From Chalara sp. BL73 (taxonomy: Eukaryota; Ascomycota; Leotiomycetes; Helotiales): a DNA stretch of 64,000 nt. Made by a program: the position numbers and the translations under genes. Every line of letters begins with the position of its first letter. Positions within the stretch are counted from its first letter, which is position 1. The stretch is from positions 186,001 through 250,000 of the forward strand of contig CAKJVC010000143.1 of assembly GCA_918026815.1 (NCBI GenBank). The letters run 5' to 3'. Positions 44,707 to 57,400 of the stretch are shown here, one piece after another. The notes beneath the pieces were generated by a model, which was not told the origin of the DNA, did no database searches, and saw only the letters and a program-made list of their open reading frames with translations.

Positions 44707-46049
44707 TTTTTGTGTTGAGGAGGGATGAGATCGTCACTTCATCTAGTGTGAGACGAGATGGGGAGATGAATCTTGGCTCCTATTAAGAGGTTTTAGGCGA
44801 GAGCTGGTGTGATGAAGTGGTGATGGTTAGTCTAGGTGGTTAGACTTCGTTGTTGCTGCTAGAACTGCTGCCGTGATGATAAGTATCTCTATCAGAGATG
44901 GTTTGGCCGATTTAGGAAGTGTGACCGTGATGTGGATGATGATGGATGTCCTGATATCAAAGTGGCTGACTAAGATGAAAAAGCGGGTCGTGTAACAAGA
45001 GTGAGCAACGATGTCCCTTAATAAACTTGCTTCAAAGAATTTATGAACATCAACCTGTAATAAACTATGGATTCTAAGCAAGTGCTTAATATAAATTCAT
45101 GATAAGTCGCGCTTAACAAGCACGTGCGCCTAGCTTTCGGTTTCCCTCCTGCTGGTATTCACGAGTTGAAGCTTATCCTTCAGGAGCTCAAAGTTCGAAT
45201 TTCACAATGTCTGTAAAGCTTAACGACATTGTATATAGAATTCTATGAGTCTGGATATCTGAAATCTCGTTAAGTTAAATAAAGTTCGAGTTGACAAGGA
45301 GGTGAAGGCTGGAACAGCCCCGACTGACAACATCCTTCAAGTTTGGATAGTCCTTGAGCACCATATCAACCTGTCTCTCGCATCTCATATATGCGTGAAA
45401 ATATTACGACAGCTATAGGAGTAACTGCCTCCTTATGTGCTATCCCGCTATGATGTTGACGTCTATCCATAGTTGTACGCATTCTTAGACGTCAATTCTA
45501 GTATGGCGAACATGCCACCACTGGATACATAAACTCCAAGGCTGAAAAGTGGTCACTGTAGAATTCCTGAGTGTGATGCTACTGCTTGAATCCTCCGTCA
45601 CACGCAAAGCCGGCAGTTCCACAACATACTATTTATTTATTGTAGGTACATAACAAGCCCGCAACCTTGCACCCTCATTCACAATGCGTACAGGGTCTTC
45701 CCTCAGGCTCCAAATGTCTTCTCAGTGAGAATGGGTACTCAGGCAAGGAGTTTGTTCATGTTCTACGCTTAGATAGCGATCAGCTTCGACGTTATCCCAA
45801 GTAGACCGATCTCAACACGAGTTCTCTGGCCCACGACCACGACTTCAACCACTAGGCGCAACGAGAACATCGATTTCCTCGTTTGCTCTTGTCAATAGAG
45901 AAGACTCAGAAACTCAAGAATCCTAAGAGTCTGTCCAAAAGAACGATTTCTAGTTGCCAGCTTCTGAACAGCTCCTGGATCGGCCTTCGACGCCAACCCC
46001 GATATCACCTTCGGTCTCTCCCTTTCAAGTTGTCAACCCGCAACACGAT
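44707..46049. other. intergenic, possible upstream exon of the next gene
   Basis: 1.3 kb. Just before 46050, the frame 45952-46049 is open and Pro/Ser-rich (RPSTPTPISPSVSPF), preceded by a possible acceptor TTTCTAG at 45945-45951. The next gene may therefore start further upstream. Elsewhere no coding signal. Confidence 0.45.
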
Positions 46050-47993
46050 ATGTCTAGCTCACAATTTATACCTTCTTGTAGGTTCTTTCATTTAAAATAA
46101 TGCCTTCTTCAAAGCTGAGGACTTAGTGTTCGCTATAGATCCGTCTGGGTCACAGCAGTTCTCTTTCATAGATAACAACAAGTGGACGCTCCTTCCCCGT
46201 GTACCGATTTCTCCTACAATGCTCATAGCCTATAGAGCGATGCATGGTAACAAGGACAAAGGGGACCATACTTACGGCCCGATGCATGGTGCTCTCTATC
46301 TCTTCCCACGGCGTCATCCTGATGAAGCCAACCTGGCTAATTTGGCTTCATGGCTGAAATATGCAGAGTTAGTGCGTTCTAGACCTGCGGATTTGCTGAA
46401 TGCTAATAACCATAGACTAACTCCCGGTAGCTGGTTCTTTTGGGACCCTACAACTCAAGTCATCTTCACCACTCCACAACCACCAAACAGATTTTGTGAT
46501 GTTCCAAAGGAAGAAAAAGAAGCCGGAATCAAAGTTAATGTAGAAGGAATTACTACTTTTGCAGAATATACTGCTGCAAACCCTCCCAATTTCAAACCCA
46601 AGCATTACCGTGGAGAGCAAAGCTTCGCACATTATGGCTACACAGCTGTCGGTAACACTTGGGCTGATCCCGATAGCGCGGCCGAGGTGCTTGATGCTCA
46701 TGAGTCCTCTAATGCCCCTTTAATCCCTATGTTGCCAGTGGTATCAGATGGACCAAAGGTCATGAGTGCAGAAGAGGAGGATGCATTCTATGCTATATGT
46801 GTTCAGGAGTTATCTGCAGATGGAGAAGATGCTGAGGGAGATCCTCGACAAACACGAATTTCTCCTGCTATGTTCGCTCAGTGGGCACAGGGCGCTAGCA
46901 GAGGAGATCGATTTGTAGTTACAGAGACTGAAGCTCCAGTAAGTTATTTCGATCAGCATCACGAGCGACATATTACCAATACATTGTTTTCGAAGATTTA
47001 CTTACAATATAAGCAACCATTCATTCGAAGAAGAACCCTTGAATATACTGGACCTGGCCGCCTTAGTCCTTGGAAGAATATTGAAGCTCAGCCACAGATT
47101 TGTCAAGACACAGGTGATCTCATGACAGGTGTCTACGAGCCGGAGCAGGAACCCAGCGTCATCTTCGATCCACAAGGTTAGTTTCAATTCTGGATTCTGG
47201 CCGCGGATAACTTTCATTGACATAAACTAGAGGTCGATATGAACAAAATGCCTGAGACATTCAGTCAAAGTTACCCACTCGACCACCGAGAGTTTAGACA
47301 AAAGGCTTTTGGTATGGAGGAACTGCAGGAACGGATAGAGCGAAGCGAGCGAACCGAAGAATGGGTAGCTTCGTCCACAGCTCCTGACCGAATCCGGCGA
47401 TTTCAAGTGGTAAGCAAATATAGCCTCCTCAAGAATGTTGTGGGTTCCTAACCGGACCGTAGGACACCATTGCGAAGGAGCTTGCCACTTCCAGCGATCC
47501 GGACGGCGAAAAGCACTATGAAGAATTAATTCACCTCTTTGAATCTCTCAAGCAAGAGCATGATGCCAAATTAACTTACAACGAAGAACAGTATAGCAAG
47601 GTCGTCGGCCCTGTAGGTAATGAATCGCGGCTCAAGCGAGAAATCCTCATCCTACAGAACCAAGCGATCCTGCATGAGCTCTCATCTGGCTCAAGACTCA
47701 CAGCACGGCCCGAAAGCCCTCCTCCAGTGGGACCAGAAACCATCAAATCACGACCAGAAGAGAAGAAAAATCGCTTTACGCGCTATGTTGCAGAATGTGA
47801 ACAGGATATGCGGATCGAGATCAAGAAGACGGAGTTGGTGAATGAAGAACTCGAGGAAGAGCTGGCACCGGTCCTGAAACGTGTAGCGGGGTTGGAGGTC
47901 ATGAGCAACGAGTTGAAGAGTTTGCTTCGATTAAGTCTAGATGCTGACCCTATGCAATTTCTTGCATATCCAGAGCGAGCGCATGAGAGGTGA
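46050..47993 (+). CDS. uncharacterised protein with C-terminal coiled coil
   Basis: Four exons (46050-46077, 46127-47176, 47231-47409, 47463-47993) give 595 residues from the ATG chosen; an extra 5' exon is possible. The first 350 residues are mixed and globular in composition (DHTYGPMHGALYLFPRRHPD, WFFWDPTTQVIF, KQPFIRRRTLEYTGPGRL) with many Pro and aromatic residues. The last 200 are strongly charged and heptad-like (ELQERIERSERTEEW; EDMRIEIKKTELVNEELEEEL in part), pointing to a coiled coil. No domain, motif or signal peptide is recognised. It probably is restricted to related fungi. Confidence 0.72.
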
Positions 47994-48432
47994 GAAAGCG
48001 AGTTCATGACGGTAGCAAGTCGTCTTCAGAGAGCTAGATTTCATGTCAGATCTTCACTGTTACGAAATTTGGTTCATCAGCCAACTAAGATCGTGGAGGC
48101 AAACAATGTATAGGTTCCTCATATGATATCAGGGAGACTATTTCGGCTCATAAATGTTTCTCAGCAGCTGGGGGAGAGCGTTTGAGGACAGCATTATAGT
48201 GTGCATGCAAGTATAATTTTGTACAATTAAGTAGTTTCGAAATCCTTGAAATCCCGCATGTCGTGACTATATTTCCAGGTAGGTATCCCTCTTATACAAT
48301 TCCTCCGTGAAATGCCACCTCACCTGAGCGGAGCAGTAAGTTTATATCTACAAAAGATCCAACGCCGCGATGAATTTTCCCGCTCAATCCATACATACTA
48401 ATACATGAACCCATAAAGTGGTCATCCGAGAT
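47994..48432. other. intergenic between convergent genes
   Basis: 438 bases of AT-rich 3' flank for two convergent genes. No feature seen. Confidence 0.5.
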
Positions 48433-49193
48433 CTATGAATTCTTTACAACGCCAACCTTCGCCGCTCTCAATACCCGCCCGTTGAGCTTGAATCCCTTTT
48501 GTTGTGTGTGGAAGACGGTGTTATCCTCCTTGCCCGCCATCGGTGTCATGAATGTTGCCTCGTGCTCGTTGGGATTGAATTTCTCGCTCTCAACTGCTGG
48601 ATCGAAGCGCTCTAATCCATGCTTCTTCAATGTCGACATGAGAATCGTCTCTGTCATCTTTAGGCCATCATATAACGAGACCAAATCTTGCTGATGCTCA
48701 TTCTTTTCCTTCACGTTCAACTTTTCTTCAGGGACGGTGGATAGCGCCCGCTCGAGGTTATCAATACTGTCGACTAGATCCTTCGCGAACTTCTGGATGG
48801 CAAAATCTCTGGCCGATTGCATATCACGCTTCGTTCGCTCTTGTAGGTTTCGGAACTCAGCTACCGACCGCAGATATCTGTCCTACCATGCTATCAGCGT
48901 ATGATCGCAATTAAAATCTCGTCACAACGTACCTTGAGATCAATAATCTCCTTATCTTTCGCCTCTAATTCCTTCTTTAGCGGATCAACCGTGGGCTCAG
49001 TATCCTTCTTCTCCTCTCCTTCCTTCTTCTCTGGCTCACTAGAATACCATCGCGATGCCAAAGCAGGCCGAGCCGCAGGGGCAAATTTTATCGCAGCAGC
49101 TCGGAATTGAGGCCGCACAAGCGAAGGCTGCGCAGATGAGGAGAGGCAGGATGCCAATGATCTGGATTGTCGGAATAAGCTTCTTTGCATCAT
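48433..49193 (-). CDS. MGE1: mitochondrial GrpE-type nucleotide exchange factor Mge1
   Basis: Drives ADP release from mitochondrial Hsp70 (Ssc1) during import and folding. Two exons (49193-48933, 48882-48433) give 236 residues. The N-terminal 50 residues are an Arg/Ser/Ala-rich matrix signal (RSLFRQSRSLASCLSSS). A charged linker leads to the long GrpE coiled coil (PLKKELEAKDKEIIDLK joined to DRYLRSVAEFRNLQERTKRD), and the beta domain contains the GrpE signature FNPNEHEATFM and ends in GRVLRAAKVGV. All features of the family are present and length is normal. An intron splits the coiled coil exactly between two codons. Confidence 0.95.
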
Positions 49194-50490
49194 GGTTGTG
49201 TGTGAGACTTAGGTTGCTGTGAATGATGGCATAGTTGGACAAAAAATTGTCAACCAAGACCAGGAGCCGCTAAAATACGGTCTATTCGGCCGCCGCTTAA
49301 TCCTTGGCTTTCCCGCTATACCCCTATTCTAGCTTCATCTGTTGGTCGTTATTCTTTGTGTTGTGACACAACTAGATTGAAAGGACATAGAACTACCCTA
49401 CATCGATTCACGAAGGCAGGTAAATGATTTATCCGTGAATTTTGAGCATAGCGTGAGAGGCTGTAGGTGTCAAAAATCACAAGATGGACCCTGAGAGTTG
49501 GCAGTTGGGTATTTTGTTCAGAGGTGAGTAAAGCTGAAGAAATTGTGGATTGCCTGGGACAATTACACTTAAGATATCTATGTTGGACGCAATCAGCATA
49601 GTTCCGCTATAGTGTGTATATTTAATCACGTCACGTAGGCCAGGAGGAAAGGAATGTCAATTCAGTCAGCCGCTAAGGATCTCCTCACCCGAATGCCAAG
49701 AACTGCGCTCTATTTTGTAATAAACAGGCTTTTCTTATTGTTTTGCCAAAAATATTGTGCTCACGTTTAATGGAGACACAAATCTCTCCATTGAGTGGTA
49801 GCGTGGAGTGATAGGCAATGGCTGATGCTGTGAACAGCTTTCCTGAAAGTTGTTATAATGCTTGTCTAAAGCATAAGCTTATTGTCTCATTGTATCACCC
49901 AAATTTGTCTAACTGGTAAAGAAGATAGAATCATAGTCGATACTTCAACTCTATGCATAAGGTCACTCTTCTATAGAAGAAGTTTTATCAACAGGGGAAC
50001 ATTGGAGCCTTGAGTCGGTGAAACCCAGCTCGAAATCTATAAGAAGTCAGATGTAACATAATAAAACTTCAATATAAAGATTCCATAATGCAATTTTAAG
50101 ATTTATGTGCGCCTTGACCTTCCCTCCAATAGTCTACTAAGTATTGTCTATCAGGAGCATGAACCCTAAAGGTGAACCTGACATTTCCTCACCCACGCTG
50201 AATACCTGAATAAAGAGTATCGTACACGATGTTCAACAAGTCAGATATAGAAATAGAGTTATGCTTTGATTCTAGCGTTTCTATAGTGCCTTACTATATT
50301 AACAATCTTCCTTGCCACTCCTCCAGCATTCGCCCAATCTCTTGGAAATTGGGAGTGCTTCCAAATCTTCACCTACCGGCGCTGATAGTTCTGTCCCTCA
50401 CTTATCACAACCAAAGACGTGTTACACCAGCAGCATAGACCCCCGTCGAACTCTCTCCGCTAGTTACAACGACGTTCAAATCTCAAAATT
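49194..50490. other. intergenic between divergent genes
   Basis: 1.3 kb of AT-rich DNA between MGE1 and the next gene. I see no gene, tRNA or repeat. Confidence 0.5.
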
Positions 50491-51174
50491 ATGGCCAGCA
50501 ACGAGAATCTTAATCCGAACACTGGCAACGTTACCAAGGCTCCGAGCATGACTGACCCAAATGACTCCAGTTCAGCTACCCCCATGAATGCCAGTCCAGG
50601 TATAAGTCTCTATCCTCCATTTCGCCGATAAAGATTAACCATAGCCAGCTCGTTCAGCATCCCACAACAACGTCAATGAGCTCGAGGCTAAGGAAACTGC
50701 TGAGAAGGTATCCAAGTCCACTTTATCCTTTCTACCACCGACATTAATCTGTGACTTGCCAGTTTCCCCCCCTAGGAGTAGGCCGCAATGCTTCGGTTGA
50801 AAGGCCCAAGTCCCTCACCGCGGCAGAGATGTATCAAGAAGTTGCCCTAGAAGAGGATCTGACAGCTGGTATGATCCTTGTACACTCCTATTTAACTCCA
50901 CTATAACTTTCAGAACCCCTTAACTTGCCCTCCTTATCGTATTTCCTAATTTAACATTCATCTAGCCATTGAGCGTCTCAAAAACGAAGAACCACCCTTG
51001 TCCTATGAAGAAGCACAACAAGCTAGGCGGGAGCGTAGCGCATCGATCAAGAAAGTACGCCGCGATACTATCACATTCATCCGTAATCGCACCGCCTCTC
51101 GTGCTTCAGCAACTGGACAACCCATACTTCTTGACGTCCAGAAGGAAAACACTGAAAGAGGAACGCGGGAGTAA
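50491..51174 (+). CDS. small hydrophilic hypothetical protein
   Basis: Four exons (50491-50599, 50649-50707, 50763-50868, 50966-51174) give 160 residues with consistent phases. The protein is polar throughout. The first 40 residues are Asn/Ser/Thr/Pro-rich. The segments KSLTAAEMYQEVALEEDLTA and IERLKNEEPPLSYEEAQQAR look helical and acidic. The last part is basic (RRERSASIKKVRRD, FIRNRTASRASA). No domain is recognised; no signal peptide or membrane helix. The modular charge pattern is typical of intrinsically disordered regulatory proteins, but function is unknown. The gene is convergent with the large MYND gene. Confidence 0.7.
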
Positions 51175-51494
51175 AGGAAGGGACCATAAAATATTGGAGT
51201 ATCGGCTTTGCGTGTTTGCATATGGTGCACAAAAGGTTGATCGTTGAATGAACTTAAAGTACAAAAGTTTGCATCGGATCTTAATTCGTGATTTACCAAT
51301 TGAATGAAATACTATTCGTCTCTTTATGTCTATCGTGATTTATCTGCCGAGAACTCCAAACTCATCCTGACTCCCTTGATTCATGAGGCTGTCAGTCCCA
51401 TGTCGACTCAAGAACGTACAATCTGTTAGCGGACATATTATTAGTCAGTTAAACGATCAAATATTATGACTTATTAATACTTACTAGCTCAAGT
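51175..51494. other. short intergenic between convergent genes
   Basis: 320 bases of 3' flank; nothing recognised. Confidence 0.5.
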
Positions 51495-54400
51495 TCAAAC
51501 AGAACAACTAGCTTTAATTGCGGCTATTCCCATCATGATGTAATCATTGTTCGTGGGGTTAGCTCGACGGAACTCTTTGAAAACACTCTCCCGGAACTCG
51601 CCATGCTCGAGAAATGTTTGATCAAGGAGCTTCGCCTGTTTGCTACGGGAGAACCCAAATTCCTTCTCGAATTGTCTTTGAAAGGTATTCTTGATATAGA
51701 CAAGATGGGTTGTGGAAATATTCTCAATATTACCACTGTTGCTGATAATCGTTTCCTTGTTTTTAAAGACATCCCATATAAACAAGAAGACAAACTGGAC
51801 AAGTAATTGACGAAGGCCATCTTGTACTGCCTCGGAGAATATGCAGGTGCGGAAAGCCCATTCAAGTACATCTACGGGCCAGAAGTTTGCAATCAGGGGG
51901 TCATAGTTCCCGCCATTTGGGAGATGGATACTTCAAGCATATTAACATTGATCCTTCTAAGGCTAGGAAATTTTGGGATCAAGACTTACGACAAAATTAC
52001 GTCGGTATGGAAATTGGGTAGCACGCTCTCAATTTCGGTATCCTCCTCAGGGGAATCCTGCTGTCGGGCAATCTCGGGATCCCTAAACACATAATATAAT
52101 CCATATTTCTCACGACGTTGGTGTTGTCTTTCTCCATCTGTGGGGCGCCTTCGTTGAGCTTTCGCCCATGTCATCAATAACTGAGGGAAGCTTTCACTCT
52201 CTTTGCAGTACGTCTGAAATTTAATCTGACGGTACAGGCATTTATCCATTTGATTGGTGGTTGGTAAGATAGCTTTACAATCAACGAATCGACTACTGAT
52301 ATCCGGGATGATCTCCCTCAATGGCATGCGATTCTTGGAATGCTTACACAGCTAGGTAAAAACCAAAGTCAGCACGAAGCTCCCAAGGGGCAAATGCGTG
52401 GGTATACCATGTTATGAATTACATATCTTATAATAAAGAGTCTGGATATCAACTTACTTCGCTATGCTCGTAACAATGAACCAAGAGACATTCCTTGGAG
52501 CAGTATCGAACGAAACTTAATGGGCCGCATCCAGTACACACATAAGTGGGGTTCTGTTTAGTAGCTACTATGTGAACGCAGCAGTAATTACATCTACCAT
52601 GTAGAGCAACGTTACTGGTATTAATAGATATAGGAGCGCTAATAGTAACACCATTAGAAGTGAAGGGCTGAGCTGTTGGAGGGACCTGTAATATTGGGTT
52701 CAAGGTTGATTCTCCATGAGCAGTTTGCGAATGAACATGCGCACCTTGATACGTCGGTCCATAAATGGGTAAATTTGGTGGAATAGCCACCGACTGACCT
52801 TGCAAGTGATTGGACAGATTAGGTTGGCCGCCTAAGGACACAGGAGCCGGTTGCCGAAGATGGGGATAAGGACCTGTATGTTGTGGAACACCGCCACTGC
52901 TTAACATAGCTTGGTACGGATTCAGAAAATATCCTGAATATTCTAAATTCATTTGACTGTATTGTGTGGATTGAGCTTGCCCAAAGTAAACTCGTTGCTG
53001 ATTGCCATATGGGTAATTGTATGAGGGTGATGGCATCCACCGACCTTGAGTGTAGTCATGTTGGGCAAAAGAGTCATGCTGAGGTATACCATCATTGACT
53101 TGATATAGAGGGTTTTGTTCCAAGTTGTTGTAATTTTGTTGTCTGGGATGTATGTGCGGACGTGATCTGCCCTGCTCATGCGCATCATGCTGCTCTTTCG
53201 ATCGCTGGTCTCTAGGACCTGATTCCCCAAGGTGCGAATAATACGGTGACTCATGTAAGCCTTCTCTGGGACCGTGCGGGTTGTTGCGAGCCGGAATTTG
53301 ACTAACAAAACCAGTATCCTGTTGGGGATGTAGACTCAATGGTGCTGTATCTGGATCACTTTCAATAGAGTTACCTTCTTGTTGTTGTCCTAGCCTCGCG
53401 GTTTCGTCGCCGCGGCGGCCTGAATATAGATATCTTTCAAGATCTACATTTAAATGTAATTGTGAAGCAACGTATGAAGTTGGTGTTGCTTGGGAGCCGT
53501 CCTGGAGATCCAAGTGTTCACTGGTCTCTGTGCTACTTGTAGTGCCTGTTCGATTCTCAGTCGGCCCAGAGTCGTAGCGAGTGAATGACTCAACAACAGC
53601 GTTTGCAGCTGATCCTTTAGGAATTTGGCTGGTGGGGTGTGGCTTGACTCCTGATTCTCCATTTTCGATATCACCTAGACCGCCCCTAGCGGCATTCCCA
53701 GTATCCTCTTGTAGAACCGCACTTCCACCAGCACAAGTGGAAACCTCTTTTGAGCTATTGATATATTTAATGAAATTTTTGGTGGAGGGATGGGATTCAG
53801 GTTTAGGCCGTTTTACTTCCAGGGAATTGCGTTGAATAATTTCCTGAGATTCTTACCGATATTTAAATAAAACAACATAGAATTATGGGTCAGCGTGCAC
53901 TTACCTTGTATCAGATCAGCCGCAATCGACTCTCTACTGCCGAGTTTCTGTGTTTTACCTATTTCATAGGCATTTGCATTTTGTGAGGAGACGGGCCTAG
54001 GCAAAGAAGCGGTATTAGTTCTATGCTGGCTTGGGGTAGAAAAATTACGCACCTATAATCTACAGTACGGGAAGTATTGTCCTTGATATCATTGCTAAAT
54101 TCGGGAGGTGCCGTCAAAGAATTAGAATTAGTATCAGCATGGCCATCTGGCTCTCTCTGTAATAATTCTGTAATTGGCAACTTTGGTGGTAGAATGTCGC
54201 TAGTCTCAAGAACAGGCCTCTGATCTGAAGCTATAGGGGATTGCGCAGGCGGAGGAAGCTGTCTTTTGATCTCACTTGAAGCGGGAAAGGATGTTTTTGC
54301 TGTTTGGGGGTCTGTGGCGGCCTCTTGGATGCGTTCCTCAGCCTTGCCGTTACTAGATCTACATGTCAGAAGGTGTAGTATAAGATCCTAGCTTAATATA

Positions 54401-57400
54401 TACCTAGATTTCTTCTTTGGCTGAGTGATGTGGCCATTCCTACGACTCTGCGATGCCCTATCCGTTAAAGGAGGCTTCTCAGCTCCAAGAGCAGGATAGC
54501 TAACCATATCAAGTACGGACTCCTTAGCATTGTTAGATTTTCTATTGATATTGCCTGTGGCCTGTTGCCCTACGGATATTAGGCGCCGCACTACAGGAGA
54601 CCGATTTGCTATGTTATAGTAGGTCAGCAAACCTGAAATCAAGATATTGGTCCATATTAAAAGCCTTTGCTGGAGCGACGACTGTTGAGCCTAGAAGTGC
54701 TTACCTTGGTGTGGCAGAGATGTGATAGGATGAGCGTGGGTTGATGCATTGCCAGTTCGTAGCTCAGGATGTTTTTGCGGACGGCGAGCAACCGCACCTA
54801 TTATCTGCCGAGTTTGTGCACTCTAGAACCTTGTGTTATTAAGTGTAAGTTATTAATAGTATATAGACATCGTTACCTTCTCCAAAATATCTGGCTGCCG
54901 CTGTCGTGCCTCCTTCGGAGCACTAGCTACAGGACCATTCAGTGGTTTTATAACATTCCCAATCTTTTTAGATCTTCGACCAAATCCATTAATAGTTACT
55001 GTCTCCCTATATACAATATCAGGTTAGCTATCCCCATCTCCAGTTCCAGTCTCATGTAATTATACTCTAAGAAGAAGATTTGCCTGAAACTTTACTTACC
55101 ATTCTCCACCATCATGGCTAGCTTCTAATGTGTACGTGTTAAGAGGTGCTTCTACGATAGGCGAAGGGGATTGCGCATCTGGCCTCGACTCTGGTACAAC
55201 TAGCCTAGAGCTTGAAGTTGCCTTATTAAGGTTGGAGTCTGGTGCATCTTTGGTAGGATTCGAGCTTGATATGGCCTTAGTTGTTTTGGATTCTGGTGTC
55301 TTTGGCGGTTTAGAGGTTAGTGTGCCCAGTAAAGATGTAGATTCTAGTGCGTCTTGGGGTGGTATTGACTCCAATCTACCAATTACTGGTTTTGAGTCTG
55401 GCATATCCTTGGTTTGAAGAGATCCTGATTCATTTTTGGCTAGCCCATGCTCTGAATTCTCCCTCAGATTGGACGTCGATATATCATTAATCATTTTAGA
55501 GGTTGTTGTGTCCTTGAAGTTTATGCGGGTCGGCGAATTTTCAATGGACTCGGATTCTCCAACATCCTTGACCGGCCTGAAGTCTGGAGTATCGCAGATC
55601 GAAGTGGTTGGAGAAGCAGGGATCACGTCTGGAAATTCTTCCTCGGACTCATGGCCATCGTCCGGTTGGGCGGTCTCAACGGCACTTTTTTGTCCATTTT
55701 TGTGTTTATTCCTCTTCCTCTTCTTCTTTTTCTTCCTCGATTTATTGTGCTCTGGAATGCCTTCTGATCTAGTTTCTCCTTCCTATGTTATCCGAAGTCA
55801 GTGGTAATCAAGCCGACAATGCTTGTACTTATCATAGAGATGATAATACTTACCTCGTCCTGTTTTACACTATTTTCGGTGAAACTGGCATCTTCTGTTT
55901 GAGGTTTTGGGATTTCAAGAGAGTTCAGGTACAGGGTCGCTGCTTGCGCTCGAACTCTGGAAATTTCTAGTTTCTTTGTAATCTTGCGATGTTGTTCTCG
56001 CCAGTAGTGAGCTTCGATATTGCCGTCTTCAAAATTCTGTGCCCATGGATTTGCCAACATCTTCTGTGCCCAATACACCTCAGCCTCGTGCAGAAGTAAA
56101 GTACTTAAAGCTTCATCGTACTTGGCGTTCCTTTCGAGATTGATAAGATCTTTGCTAGCCTTCTCGAATTCTTCCTCCATATTTCTCACTTCCATGCCTC
56201 TGTATCTGCGGCCAGCCTGATTCATAGCGTGTTCAACTTGGTTGCTTAGCATAATATGAATGATGAAAACTGCAAAATTTCCTCTTTTTCGAAGATCTCT
56301 GCGGAGTTCTATAAGGGTTTTGAAGGTTTCGGGACTTGTTGCAGGATGACATATATCAACCGGTACATACCCTTCAATGCACTGATTTTCAGATCCATCT
56401 GAGTCGACGCTCTGCGTAGTTTCTGAGTCGCAATGATTTTGTAATTTATCATAGACTGACAGTTTACCAAGTGTCCAACTGCTAGAAGCGTAACGTCCGT
56501 CGTTAAATATCTCCTCCCCATTAAAGAAAGCGGAGGACATATTTTTGAACTCCAGCGTGACCTCTTGCTGGACATTGTCGTTATACTCAGTCAATTTTTC
56601 TGTCAAGTTAGCATATTATCCATGACCGCAGGGAGCAATATTACCTTGTAGTTGGTGCCAGGCAGCAAGCTCTAGCTCTTTTTGAGTCTTTGGACGTATA
56701 AAGTGAGCATATTTAGCTTGCTTAGCCTCAATCTTGTATCGTGCAAGTAATGGTCGGTTTCCTGGACGTAGACGGGCGGAAAGAGATAACAACCGTGTAC
56801 TGAAACCCTGTTCTTGTTTGGGCAGCTATTCTTTGGCAGCAACATAGATAACTTACAAGTTCAAAGGTTATAGTTCTGAATTCTGGTTTGTCAGAGTTGT
56901 GAACATATTGGATCTCCACCCCGAGCTGTCTTCCAGATGGTAGCCATGCATCAGAAAGCTTTGAGGCCATTTTGTCAGGGACGGGGCCAAAATCTAAGCG
57001 GGCGGCTCGTTGAATTACGCTGTTTAAAGTGTTTTCGTTACCGATGGCCGAAGGATGCATATATTTCATCATAATCCCATCACGAAATCGTAGTGTATTC
57101 AGGTATACTTGTAAGACTTTCTGCTCAGGTAGCGATACCAGAATGAGTGAATTAGGTGAGGATGATTGGCTTGTTTCCGTAGCTGGCTCGTCCTGTGCCA
57201 CAGGCTCGAGAGTTTCCTTCACTTCTACTCTGCAGTGATATCAATAACTGGCCAACTTCGTGGTGGATCCTCTTTAACATGGGGCTGTAAGGCTAACCCA
57301 GAGGAGTACAGGTAGGAAGAACGGTCAATCTTACTCTACGCAGGTATCTTCTGAAAAAAAATGTGCCCTCGAATTGATCGAGGAAGGCACAAGGCTCGGG

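Noticed and set aside
45185..45205. GTTCGAATTTC, resembling the T-loop of a tRNA
   Set aside because: No acceptor stem, anticodon arm or D-loop can be formed around it. No tRNA, rRNA or CRISPR array was found anywhere in the window.
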